From Vibrio sp. SS-MA-C1-2 (GTDB lineage Bacteria > Pseudomonadota > Gammaproteobacteria > Enterobacterales > Vibrionaceae): a stretch of 64,000 bases of DNA. The notes beneath the pieces were generated by a model. That model worked only from the letters and a program-made list of their open reading frames with translations. It was not told the origin of the DNA and searched no databases. The first letter of the stretch is position 1. Each line of letters begins with the position of its first letter. Location: assembly GCF_021513135.1 (NCBI RefSeq), contig NZ_CP090981.1, forward strand, positions 2,840,025 through 2,904,024. Reading direction: 5' to 3'. A program made the position numbers and the translations under genes. This document shows, one piece after another, positions 27,995 to 36,497 of this stretch.

Positions 27995-28390
27995 TTAAAA
28001 CCCCCCTGTTCTTAGCATCACCAATGTACATCCCTCAACCACTTCAATTCCTTGCTCTCTGGCTTGATTGATTAAGGCTCGGTTCTCTGTTCCGGGATTA
28101 GTGATAATACGACGAGGTGACAGTGCTAATATCTGATGAATTAACGGTGTTAATCGTTCTATACCAATATAGAGAGTTAAGGTATCAATCGGTTGTTGAA
28201 TATCAGCGATAGTGCTCACTAACTCAATATGATTAAAAATAGTCTCTTTTTCAGTTAACTTCTTCGCTGTAATACCAATTTGATGGGTAAAACCATATTC
28301 TAATAACATCTGGTGGGCTTTATAGCTGTAACGCGTCGGCTTATCCGAGAAGCCTAAAATAGCGATAGTTTTATCGGTCGATGTCTGCAT
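27995..28390 (-). CDS. CoA-binding protein (YccU-like)
   Basis: A 131-residue Rossmann-type CoA_binding_2 domain protein. The N-terminal loop IAILGFSDKPTRYSYKAHQ and the later IITNPGTENRALINQAREQG with EGCTLVML are the family landmarks. E. coli YccU and its relatives bind CoA-like nucleotides, but no reaction is established. It stands alone. A short possible ERIC-end remnant (atactcttcttacttgaagt) lies upstream at about 28430. Confidence 0.85.
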   Translation of the reverse strand: MQTSTDKTIAILGFSDKPTRYSYKAHQMLLEYGFTHQIGITAKKLTEKETIFNHIELVSTIADIQQPIDTLTLYIGIERLTPLIHQILALSPRRIITNPGTENRALINQAREQGIEVVEGCTLVMLRTGGF

Positions 28391-28532
28391 ATAACCCTTC
28401 TCTATTTATCAATGAATGATCCCCTTTTATACTCTTCTTACTTGAAGTATAGATGAGGTATAAATAGAGTATAGCGAATGAGAAACCGGAAATTGTTATC
28501 CACTATGTACTGCTCCACAATGTGCCATGACA

Positions 28533-28620
28533 AAAAACCTCTTCTAACTTTCAACCTTTCAACCTTTCAACCTTTCAACCTTTCAATTTAAAATGAGTAC
28601 AAAGTTTAGAAGAGGTTTTC
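28533..28620 (-). terminator. Terminator of the pyrophosphatase gene with a microsatellite loop
   Basis: Read on the minus strand, AAAACCTCTTCTAAACTTT pairs with AAAGTTAGAAGAGGTTTT and is followed by T. The loop of about 50 nt is largely an octamer repeat (28549-28588). Confidence 0.8.
28549..28588 (+). repeat. Octamer microsatellite (TTTCAACC)n
   Basis: Four exact TTTCAACC units (28549, 28557, 28565, 28573) and a partial fifth unit (tttcaa). It lies entirely within the loop of the terminator downstream of the pyrophosphatase gene. Confidence 0.95.
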
Positions 28621-28679
28621 TATTCGCAGTACGACTTAGTTATTATTTATTAAGTGTCGTCTCTATTCTTAAACAGATA

Positions 28680-29690
28680 TTACTTTTCAAGAGCACTCTG
28701 AATAGCTGGGCCAATTTGGCGTTTACGTGATGTTACACCCTCAAGCGTTAGCAGGTCTGAGTCTATCTCAACATTAAAGGCCGTTGATAGGACTTTAGCT
28801 TCACCACCATCAACCCAAAGTAGATTAGCTTTCTTATCTTTAGTATCCGTAATCGAGAAGAACAGATAATCTAAACCGGCAGCTTCTTTGTGCGCTTTCA
28901 TTGCCTCAAAGAACTGAGCTTTACGGGCAATTAATTTTTCTGGTGTTATGGTTTCAGCCACGCCGATTCCGACCTTTTTACCACCAAATTCAAAGTTTTT
29001 ATAATCAAGCGTTAAAATGGTTGCCGCCGATAGATTGCTGACATCCGATTTAGCATTAATCATCTGCTCACCAAAGCCATCTACATCTTGAATACCTGCG
29101 ATTTTAGCCATCTTTTCTGCGTATTGACGGTCATAATCGGTTGTAATCGGCGATGATAATAGAACCGTATCAGAAAGAATTGCACCCAATGTGATACAAG
29201 CTATTTCTTTGCTCATTGGGTGACCTAATTGCTCAGCTTTATCGGCTAAAATTGTTGCGGTACTTCCCCAAGGACGAAAATCCATTGAGATAATTTGTGG
29301 AGCATTAATTGGCATCCCTCCAATCGCATGATGATCGATAATCGCAACAATGTTATTTTGCTCAATCGATGAAGCAAGCTGAGTTTGTTGGTTAAAATCA
29401 ACTAAACCAAGGGTTTTTCCTGCATAATTCGTTGCAACAACTGGAGCTTCAACTTGACAGTAATCAACAATAAACTGAGATTCAGGGTTAATCTCTGACG
29501 TCGTGACGGCTTGCCCACCAAAAATATCAGCGGCGATCATCGCGGAAAACGTGGTATCACTATCAGGACTGGTATGCCCAGTCCAAACTAAATTGCTTAC
29601 GTCATTTTTTTCTACATTATTTAAATCGAATGCTTGTACATTAGTTGCTCCAAATAACATTAGAGCGATAGCTGTCTTTTTCATTTTCAA
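28680..29690 (-). CDS. Family II (DHH) manganese-dependent inorganic pyrophosphatase, probably exported
   Basis: A 336-residue DHH-family phosphoesterase. Metal-binding motifs are H39, D43 and D45 in GHTSPDSD, D98 in GLVDFN, and the DHH triad 119-121. The C-terminal SRKRQIGP loop is the family II pyrophosphatase signature that binds the substrate. It should hydrolyse pyrophosphate to phosphate with Mn or Co. Unusually for the family, the first 20 residues (MKMKKTAIALMLFGATNVQA) look like a Sec signal peptide ending in AxA, placing the enzyme in the periplasm. Transcribed alone, with its own terminator. Confidence 0.9.
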   Translation of the reverse strand: MKMKKTAIALMLFGATNVQAFDLNNVEKNDVSNLVWTGHTSPDSDTTFSAMIAADIFGGQAVTTSEINPESQFIVDYCQVEAPVVATNYAGKTLGLVDFNQQTQLASSIEQNNIVAIIDHHAIGGMPINAPQIISMDFRPWGSTATILADKAEQLGHPMSKEIACITLGAILSDTVLLSSPITTDYDRQYAEKMAKIAGIQDVDGFGEQMINAKSDVSNLSAATILTLDYKNFEFGGKKVGIGVAETITPEKLIARKAQFFEAMKAHKEAAGLDYLFFSITDTKDKKANLLWVDGGEAKVLSTAFNVEIDSDLLTLEGVTSRKRQIGPAIQSALEK

Positions 29691-29810
29691 TCCTTATTAA
29701 GAAAACAAGCTTAATGTAACAGCCGAAAATGACAGTTTTGTTTCAGTTTTATCATCGTTATATGACAAGTAACTCATGATATAAATTAGAGCACTCACTC
29801 ATCAACACCC

Positions 29811-30479
29811 TTAGTTAACGGATGTTTTTAATAGGGTTTCTGGTTGATTAAAACAATTTTGCAAAGTATTAATAAAGCTTCCAACATGAAGACCATCCAT
29901 TAATGCATGGTGTACTTCAACAGAAAATGGCATGGTTCTCTTCTCTCCGACTGCCGTTAATTTACCAAACGCCATTTTAGGCACGCTATCAGGAAAATGA
30001 GTATCTCTCGCATGGGTCATGGAGGTAAATTCAACCCAAGGTAAAATCGTTAAGTGGACCGTATTTTGTTTAATCTCTTTTCCTAAGAATTGCTCTAGAA
30101 TAAAAGGCGATTGTTTAATTTCACGTTCTGCTATTGTCGCTTGAGCGGTAAATTGTTCGAAGCTTGCACCATAAGGCAGATCACAAAAGCGCACCGTGTC
30201 ATCATCGGCAAGCAACGCAACACTGACACACATCGTTGAATAAACCCTAACCTCATCATCCACAATTCGATATGCCATTGGTTTACATTGATTAAGTGCT
30301 TGCTGAGTTAAATAAAGGTAAGCGTGAAAGAAGCGAAGATTATTCTCTTTACAGTATTGATAGAGCTGAGTGACATCAATATTAGCGCAGATATTGTACC
30401 AAGGATGGCTAAAGCTTTGAAAAAACGTAAAGTGCTCACGTCGATTCCAATTTTCAATATTTATTGTTGTATATTCCAT
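29811..30479 (-). CDS. Chloramphenicol acetyltransferase-like (CatA family) acyltransferase
   Basis: A 222-residue protein collinear with type A chloramphenicol acetyltransferases (about 210-220 residues): the N-terminal WNRREHFTFF motif, ICANIDVTQLY, and the active-site stretch VHHALMDGLHVG with catalytic H191 and structural D195. The enzyme family transfers acetyl from acetyl-CoA to the 3-hydroxyl of chloramphenicol. Chromosomal relatives in marine bacteria may have other acceptors, so resistance cannot be claimed from sequence alone. No mobile element is nearby, and its base use resembles its neighbours, which argues for a resident gene. Confidence 0.88.
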   Translation of the reverse strand: MEYTTINIENWNRREHFTFFQSFSHPWYNICANIDVTQLYQYCKENNLRFFHAYLYLTQQALNQCKPMAYRIVDDEVRVYSTMCVSVALLADDDTVRFCDLPYGASFEQFTAQATIAEREIKQSPFILEQFLGKEIKQNTVHLTILPWVEFTSMTHARDTHFPDSVPKMAFGKLTAVGEKRTMPFSVEVHHALMDGLHVGSFINTLQNCFNQPETLLKTSVN

Positions 30480-30593
30480 AGCTCTATCCTATTTGAATTT
30501 AATGTCGTTTTTATCAATTTTTTATCACAAGATGATAGCGATATAACGTCATAAAAAGCAACTGTATCCTTCATACTTGAAGTTACTAAAAAA

Positions 30594-30643
30594 CAAAAAA
30601 GCCGCTCATACTCTTCACTCAACAGAGTGTAAATATGAACGGC
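30594..30643 (-). terminator. Terminator of gcd
   Basis: Read on the minus strand, GCCGTTCATA pairs with TATGAGCGGC, followed by TTTTTTG; inner ACTCTGTTGAGT pairing closes the loop. ERIC-end-like pieces (tatccttcatacttgaag at 30565, cacttcaaatatgaagaata at 30663) flank it and may be a relic of an insertion. Confidence 0.85.
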
Positions 30644-30682
30644 ATATATTTAAGTTTTTATCACTTCAAATATGAAGAATAA

Positions 30683-33043
30683 TTATTTAGCATCTGGTAA
30701 TGCATAAGCAATAATGTAATCGCCCATGGTTGTTCCAAATGAACCATGCCCACCGGCAGAAATTACCACGTATTGTTTACCATCAACTTCATAAGTCATT
30801 GGTGTTGCTTGTCCGCCAGCAGGAAGACGTTGCTCCCAAAGTAGATCACCATTGCTCGCTTTAAATGCACGAAGATAGTTATCTGCTGTTGCTGCGATAA
30901 AGGCAACATCACCCGCAGTAGAGATAGGTCCACCTAGCATTGGCATACCAACACGGAAACCGATTGGAATTGGCGAACTATCTTTAGTTGTACCTACACG
31001 CTTTTTCCAGATAATCTTATTAGTTTTAAGATCTAATGCCGTCATATAACCCCAACCCGGTTGCTTACAAGGAAGACCGATTGGCGATAGGAATGGATTA
31101 ATCTCAACACCATAAGGAATACCATACTGTGGCTGGATACCCATTTCAGTACCTGAACCTTGTGCACCATTTTTAGGTTCAATTGGGTTACCTGGACCAC
31201 GTGGAATTAGCTTAGAAATAAACGGCAGTGCAATTGGGTTTGCAATCGCAATTTGTTGTTGTTCGTTAACTGAAATACCACCCCACTCAAACATTCCCAA
31301 GTTGCCAGGGAAGACTAAAGTTCCTTGCTCTGACGGTGGAGTAAAAATACCTTCATAACGTAGGTTATGGAACTGGATACGACACATCAGTTGGTCAAAC
31401 ATTGTCGCTCCCCACATATCCGCACCCGTTAATGGGTTTTTAGGTCTGAATGACAGATCTGAGAACGGCTGTGTTGGGCTTAATCGGTCGCCTTTAGCTG
31501 GGCCTTGTGGTACTGGCTTTTCTGGTGCGCCGACAATCAGTTTACCTGTTTCACGATTTAAGACAAAAATGTTACCTGTTTTTGCTGGTACGTAAATCGC
31601 TTTTTGTGTCTTACCTTCTTTATCTTTAATGTTTGCTAATGTTGGTTGTGCCGGTACATCCATATCCCATAAGTCATGGTGTACTGTCTGATAAGACCAA
31701 ACTAACTTACCTGTTGTCGCATTTAGTGCTAATAAGCTATTCGCATAACGCTCTTGATTTGGTGTACGGTTACCACCCCAGATATCCGGTGTTGGTACAC
31801 CTAGTGGAATGTAAGCAATATCTAAATCTTTATCATAAGCTAATGGAGCCCAAGCGTTTGGCGAGTTGAAAGAGTAATGCTCACCGGCTGTAGGGATATG
31901 ATTAGGGTTTTCAGCGCCCGGATCAAAGACCCAATTTAATTTACCGGTGTAAACATCGAAACCACGAATGGCACCAGATGGCTCTCTTGTTGAATAGTTA
32001 TCTTCAATCGCACCCGCCATAACAATCGTTGTTTTACTGATCACTGGTGGTGACGTTGATTCATACATGCCTGCAACTTTAATTGGCATTTTTTGTTGAA
32101 GATCTAATGTTCCATCTTTACCAAAGTGAGAACATAACTCACCAGTTTCTGCATTTAAGGCAATTAAACGGCCATCGTTAACCGGTAAAAGAATACGATT
32201 AGGGCACTCTTTAAATGCGACTTCTGGTGCTACATCTGCTGAACCTTCATGGTAAGAAACACCACGACAAGTTAAGTGTTGAAATGATGGGTTGCTTTGG
32301 ATCTTAGGATCAAATACCCACTTTTCTTTACCTGTTTTAGCATCAAGAGCAAATAACTTTTGGTGTGAGCTACAAAGATATAACGTATCTTTAATCTTAA
32401 TCGGTGTCACTTCATTAGTGATTTCACCCGGATCGTTACTGCGCTTTAGATCACCAGTCTGGAATACCCAAGCTTGCTTCAACGTTCCTGCATTATCGGC
32501 ATTAATTTGAGTTAATGGTGAGAAACGCTGACCCGCTTGTGTACGACCATAAGCTGGCCAATCAGCATCTGGTACATCCGTTGCCATTGGCTTAACGTCA
32601 CTCTTCGCCCAATCATGCTCACCTTGAATTTCTTGAGGATCATTGAAAATCGCAACCCCCATCACAACAAACGTCGTAACAACAGAGGCTAAAGCAAGTT
32701 TTTGAGATTGACTTGAAGCAGATAGTTTCTTTCTAATCAATAACAACCAAATGCCAAAGAAACATAAAATATCTAAGCGCGGTGCTAATGCCCAAAAGTC
32801 AAAACCCGACTCCCAAACAGACCAAGCGATAGTAACAAACATCGCAATGGCATAGACAAGTAGTGCTTTTGATGGGGCTTTTGCAATTCGGATAGCGATA
32901 AAAAGAAAGACTGCTCCTACAAGCAAGTAAAATGGACTGCCACCGATTGTTAATAACCAAATACCACCACCAGCAAGATAAAGACCAGCGATAATTGAAA
33001 AAGCTATTGTTAGCTTCGTTAATATTGACGTTGATTTATTCAT
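30683..33043 (-). CDS. gcd: Membrane-bound PQQ-dependent glucose dehydrogenase
   Basis: Quinoprotein that oxidises glucose to gluconolactone in the periplasm and passes electrons to ubiquinone. It has 786 residues (796 in E. coli). Five transmembrane helices occupy about residues 10-145, and the rest is an eight-bladed PQQ propeller, recognisable by DWPAYGRTQAGQRFSPLTQI, repeated W-motifs such as GKEKWVFDP and GKLVWSYQTVHHDLWDMD, and the late MGGPIST-like MLGGPISTAGDV. No PQQ biosynthesis genes are in this window, so activity depends on PQQ made elsewhere or taken up. A second PQQ sugar dehydrogenase is encoded directly upstream on the same strand. Confidence 0.96.
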   Translation of the reverse strand: MNKSTSILTKLTIAFSIIAGLYLAGGGIWLLTIGGSPFYLLVGAVFLFIAIRIAKAPSKALLVYAIAMFVTIAWSVWESGFDFWALAPRLDILCFFGIWLLLIRKKLSASSQSQKLALASVVTTFVVMGVAIFNDPQEIQGEHDWAKSDVKPMATDVPDADWPAYGRTQAGQRFSPLTQINADNAGTLKQAWVFQTGDLKRSNDPGEITNEVTPIKIKDTLYLCSSHQKLFALDAKTGKEKWVFDPKIQSNPSFQHLTCRGVSYHEGSADVAPEVAFKECPNRILLPVNDGRLIALNAETGELCSHFGKDGTLDLQQKMPIKVAGMYESTSPPVISKTTIVMAGAIEDNYSTREPSGAIRGFDVYTGKLNWVFDPGAENPNHIPTAGEHYSFNSPNAWAPLAYDKDLDIAYIPLGVPTPDIWGGNRTPNQERYANSLLALNATTGKLVWSYQTVHHDLWDMDVPAQPTLANIKDKEGKTQKAIYVPAKTGNIFVLNRETGKLIVGAPEKPVPQGPAKGDRLSPTQPFSDLSFRPKNPLTGADMWGATMFDQLMCRIQFHNLRYEGIFTPPSEQGTLVFPGNLGMFEWGGISVNEQQQIAIANPIALPFISKLIPRGPGNPIEPKNGAQGSGTEMGIQPQYGIPYGVEINPFLSPIGLPCKQPGWGYMTALDLKTNKIIWKKRVGTTKDSSPIPIGFRVGMPMLGGPISTAGDVAFIAATADNYLRAFKASNGDLLWEQRLPAGGQATPMTYEVDGKQYVVISAGGHGSFGTTMGDYIIAYALPDAK

Positions 33044-33131
33044 AAATAGTTTCCCACCAAAAGGTAGTCATAACCTTTTAATTAAATTAAATTAAATTAT
33101 TTTTAAACGCTCCCTGCAATAACATCCTTTA

Positions 33132-34172
33132 CTATTTTGACAAGTGATAAATATTTCCATTGTCAGTACTTAAATAAATTTCACCCGATTGAGAAACTTC
33201 GATATCACGAACTCGCTCTTTTAGCGTATTTAATATCTCTTGTTGTGAAGTCACTTTCTGATGGTCATCGACTTTAATCGTTAACACATCTTGCTGAACT
33301 AAAGAACTCACCAGTAACTTACCGTTTAATTCTGAGTAGTTTTCACCGTAATAAATCACTAAACTACTTGGGGCAATAACCTCATTAAACACTTTAACAG
33401 GCTGTTCTAATCCATCTTGATGCTGTTGACCAGAAACTAAAGGCCAACCAAAGTTACTCCCTTTTTTAATCAGGTTTAACTCATCACCTTTATGCTCTCC
33501 ATGTTCAACAGACCATAATGATTCTGTTTTTGCATCATAAGCTAAACCTTGAATATTGCGGTGTCCATAACTCCAAATCTCATCACGTACAGCATCGTCA
33601 TTTACAAATGGATTATCATTTGGAATTGAGCCATCAGGCATTAAACGTAAAATTGAACCCGCATGAGTTAAAGTATTTTGAGCATGTTCCGCAACACCAC
33701 GATCACCGACACTGAAATAAACAGAGTTATCGTCAAAAGTAATACGGCTACCAAATCCAACACTGGTGGTTGTTCTAGAGTCAGTCACTAATAGATCATG
33801 GAAGTTAGAAATTTTACCGTCTTTATACGTTGCTGCGGCTAATGTTGTTGCACCTTGACCATCGACATTTTTGCTATAAGTGAAATAAAGGGTGTTTTTG
33901 TCAAATGGTGATTGTGCCACATCTAATAAACCGCCATGGCCCTGATGAAAAACCTGAGGGACAGACAGTAACGTCTTCTGTTTGTGAGTATTAAGATCGA
34001 CAGCATTGATATCACCATTTCGCTCAGTAACAACAAGGGTGTGATTATCAACAAATGTCATTCCCCAAGGGGTATCTAATCCCTCAGTCACTGTTTCAAC
34101 GTTCATTGCCATCGCACCTGTCGATACACACAATGTCATTGATAAAGGTAATATCGCTCTCTTTAAATTCAT
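33132..34172 (-). CDS. Soluble PQQ-dependent aldose sugar dehydrogenase (YliI-like)
   Basis: A periplasmic six-bladed propeller enzyme that oxidises aldose sugars with PQQ. I choose the ATG at 34172 (346 residues) because GAGAGTGAG lies upstream; a GTG at 34181 falls inside that site. A signal peptide ends near STGAMA. Landmarks are LDTPWGMTFVDNHTLVVTER, HQGHGGLLDVAQSP, GVSVGDR-like YFSVGDRGVAEHAQN, and IWSYGHRNIQGLAYD with EHGEHKGDELN, which carry the calcium and PQQ contacts of this family. About 90 bp separate it from gcd, so a two-gene sugar oxidation unit is likely. A perfect FNR box lies 105 bp upstream. Confidence 0.93.
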   Translation of the reverse strand: MNLKRAILPLSMTLCVSTGAMAMNVETVTEGLDTPWGMTFVDNHTLVVTERNGDINAVDLNTHKQKTLLSVPQVFHQGHGGLLDVAQSPFDKNTLYFTYSKNVDGQGATTLAAATYKDGKISNFHDLLVTDSRTTTSVGFGSRITFDDNSVYFSVGDRGVAEHAQNTLTHAGSILRLMPDGSIPNDNPFVNDDAVRDEIWSYGHRNIQGLAYDAKTESLWSVEHGEHKGDELNLIKKGSNFGWPLVSGQQHQDGLEQPVKVFNEVIAPSSLVIYYGENYSELNGKLLVSSLVQQDVLTIKVDDHQKVTSQQEILNTLKERVRDIEVSQSGEIYLSTDNGNIYHLSK

Positions 34173-34276
34173 AATACTCACTCTCGTTAAATGTTATCCG
34201 TCATGGAACGGGTTATTATTTACTCATATAACTGATGTTAAAAATAGTCGCAAAAATGTAAAGATGCTTTCCAAAA

Positions 34277-34290
34277 TTGATCTAGATCAA
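34277..34290. promoter_or_regulatory. Perfect FNR box
   Basis: TTGATCTAGATCAA matches the FNR consensus TTGAT-N4-ATCAA exactly. It lies 105 bp before the sugar dehydrogenase start and 210 bp before the GNAT gene on the other strand. I see nothing else in the 34173-34499 gap. Confidence 0.65.
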
Positions 34291-34499
34291 ATTATTAACT
34301 TAGGCATTATTGAACACATTTCAACCAAACCCTTGAAAATCAAATATAAATAGATATCAAGAAATGACCATTGATTTCGCAAACATTAAAATATTCAACT
34401 TAATATTGATTAATTTTTATTTAATATTTCAGGTTTTCTCTTCACCAATTACCCTGTATAAATGAATAAAGAGAAAAATTAAAAATAAAAAGGATAGGT

Positions 34500-34931
34500 A
34501 TGAGTCAAGTTAAGTGCGTTCAATTCACACCAGAAACTGAAGCAGGGATCCATTTAGTTCGTCACACTGTGTTTACTGCAGAGCAAAACGTAGATGCAGA
34601 GATAGACTTTGATGGTTTAGATAGCCAAGCTGTTCACGCTATTGTCATGCAAGAGAATCAAGTAGTCGCGACCGGTCGTATGCTTGAAGATGGACATATA
34701 GGACGTATTGCGGTGTTAGCAGAGTACCGAGGTTTAAAGCTGGGAGCGAAAATTGTGAATGCACTAATTAATGAAGCGACTAATTTAGCCTACCCAAGAG
34801 TCTATTTAGGCTCTCAAATCCATGCGGTTGGCTTCTATCAGAAGTTAGGCTTCACACCATTTGGTGATCAATATGTTGAGGCTAATATTGAACACCAATC
34901 GATGGAAAAATTGTTAGCGACTAATCATTAG
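34500..34931 (+). CDS. GNAT family N-acetyltransferase
   Basis: A 143-residue single-domain GNAT enzyme. Motif A, which binds acetyl-CoA pyrophosphate, is RIAVLAEYRGLKLGAKIVNA near residues 70-90. The later YLGSQIHAVGFYQKLGFTPFGD is the usual C-terminal YxKxGF-type motif, and the end EHQSMEKLL also fits. It resembles the ElaA/YjcF-like small acetyltransferases; the acceptor is unknown. A good AAGGA site precedes the ATG, and a terminator follows the stop. Confidence 0.9.
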   Translation: MSQVKCVQFTPETEAGIHLVRHTVFTAEQNVDAEIDFDGLDSQAVHAIVMQENQVVATGRMLEDGHIGRIAVLAEYRGLKLGAKIVNALINEATNLAYPRVYLGSQIHAVGFYQKLGFTPFGDQYVEANIEHQSMEKLLATNH

Positions 34932-34989
34932 ATGCTAATAACTCAATACTAATGATTAAATGCTAGATATTGATTAAGAATATTTGAAT

Positions 34990-35033
34990 AAAAGTAGACA
35001 TGAATTGGCTATCAATTCACTTCTACTTTTATT
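34990..35033. terminator. Bidirectional terminator between the GNAT gene and the btu cluster
   Basis: AAAAGTAGA pairs with TCTACTTTT, and inner TGAATTG with CAATTCA. It suits both converging transcripts. Confidence 0.85.
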
Positions 35034-35046
35034 GACTATCTATTTG

Positions 35047-35577
35047 TTAAGGCTTTGGATAGTTAATTGAAACATACTCTGGCTCTTCAATACCCTCATA
35101 TTGATTAAGCAGCCGTGTTAAAGCAAAATAGTAATTTACTAGAACATTAGCAAAACGTGGTAAGGTTTCAGGGACGTTTTTTCCTTCCGCATCAACCTTA
35201 ACTAACGCTCGAACCACTTTTTTACTTAAACTTCGGCAATAATGAAGTTGAACCACCGCACCACGACCTCGTGGTAATACAAACCGTTTACCGCTATCTT
35301 CAACTTTATCTTTAAAATAGTGATACTCCGCAATTAAAGCCGTTATATCTTGTTCAGTAATGCCTACTTTTCCTCGAATAGATCCATTTAGATGAAAAAT
35401 CTTAGGTTGTAACGCGTCAAGGGAGGAACGAATTTCGTTATCTTCTATTTGGGTTAATGCTAACCCCGTTACGGTACAAAGCTCATCGGTTAGAATCTCA
35501 AAATCACATAATGAGCTATCTTCAAAAATAAAAGGGTAACTTAACTCATCGATTACACCGGAATATTTTATTGTCAT
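35047..35577 (-). CDS. Atypical ATP:cob(I)alamin adenosyltransferase-like protein
   Basis: A 176-residue protein whose second half fits the PduO-type adenosyltransferase family: KRFVLPRGRGAVVQLHYCRSLSKK matches the FVLPGG..A..LH.AR region, and PRFANVLVNYYFALTRLLNQ matches the helix with the RLSD..F..AR pattern. The family transfers adenosine from ATP to cob(I)alamin. The N-terminal part departs from the usual form: no TKTGDKG-type ATP loop and no conserved ERR, though YSGVIDEL recalls a shortened start. It is the last gene of the btuB-C-D-F cluster, supporting a role with corrinoids. It may be active, or a corrinoid-binding relative. Confidence 0.7.
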   Translation of the reverse strand: MTIKYSGVIDELSYPFIFEDSSLCDFEILTDELCTVTGLALTQIEDNEIRSSLDALQPKIFHLNGSIRGKVGITEQDITALIAEYHYFKDKVEDSGKRFVLPRGRGAVVQLHYCRSLSKKVVRALVKVDAEGKNVPETLPRFANVLVNYYFALTRLLNQYEGIEEPEYVSINYPKP

Positions 35578-35603
35578 AATTAGTCACTCTAAGTCGTTTA
35601 TTT

Positions 35604-36491
35604 TCAACCTGTAATCGGTTGTCTTAATTGATAAAAGTAACGACAAACCTCTTCAACTGCTTCTAATGAATGCAAAGATGGAATATTGAGCCATGTCGAT
35701 TTTAATTTCCAAATATGCTGTTCTTGACTTGCTGTTAATACATCACGCCACTGCTGCCAATCATTCGAATCCACTGAAATAGAGTTCGAGATAAAAATCG
35801 TATCAGGGTTAGATTTAATGATCTGTTCAATATCAACCATGGGGTATTGAGCAGGGGCACCCTGAATAATGTTCTCCCCACCACAAACGGTAAAGACATC
35901 CATTGGCCAAGCATTTTTTGCTAATGAGATCATTGGACGACCACTCAGTTGATAGAAATAACTCACTTTCTTATCGGTTTGATATTTTTTCTGAATCGCG
36001 GCTAATTGCTGTTTAAACACATTCACATTTTCAATTCCAATCGATGGATCTTCACCATATTGCGCTAAATCTAGAACATTATTGGCGACCAGTTCCAATG
36101 TGACTGGATCGCTATAATAGATATCAATTCCCATCGATTTGAATATTTTAAGATCGCCAACACCGACCATGCCTTTAAGTGCCACAATCAAGGTCGGTTC
36201 TAACATAATGATCTGCTCGATATTCAGTGAGTTATAGCCAGCTACAATAGGAATATCTCTCTTGGTATCTAATTGTGTGGACTCACTAACGCCGACAAGA
36301 TTGACACTTAGCCCTGCGGATTCAACTAAACTTGCTGTATGTGGGGTTAAGGTAATAATACGTAATACTTTTCCATCTCGCCCCATCATTGGTGTTGGAT
36401 CTATCGAAGAGATTGATGCAAAAGCAAGGTGACTCATACTCAAAAAAAGCAATAAAATAATATTAACGCCATTACGATAAAAGATCTTCAC
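35604..36491 (-). CDS. btuF: Vitamin B12 ABC transporter substrate-binding protein BtuF
   Basis: Periplasmic binding protein that delivers cobalamin to BtuCD. It has 295 residues, with a signal peptide ending at about residue 25 (SMSHLAFA). The class III binding-protein fold shows as LRIITLTPHTASLVESAG, IPIVAGYNSLNIEQIIMLEPTLIVA, and VFTVCGGENIIQGAPAQYP, each matching E. coli BtuF. It is separated by only 6 bp from btuD and by 26 bp from the downstream adenosyltransferase-like gene. Confidence 0.9.
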   Translation of the reverse strand: MKIFYRNGVNIILLLFLSMSHLAFASISSIDPTPMMGRDGKVLRIITLTPHTASLVESAGLSVNLVGVSESTQLDTKRDIPIVAGYNSLNIEQIIMLEPTLIVALKGMVGVGDLKIFKSMGIDIYYSDPVTLELVANNVLDLAQYGEDPSIGIENVNVFKQQLAAIQKKYQTDKKVSYFYQLSGRPMISLAKNAWPMDVFTVCGGENIIQGAPAQYPMVDIEQIIKSNPDTIFISNSISVDSNDWQQWRDVLTASQEQHIWKLKSTWLNIPSLHSLEAVEEVCRYFYQLRQPITG

Positions 36492-36497
36492 GTAAAT

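Noticed and set aside
28549..28588. Regular TTTCAACC repeats considered as a CRISPR or iteron array
   Set aside because: The units are 8 bp, directly adjacent, without spacers, and lie within a terminator loop. No Cas or replication gene is near.
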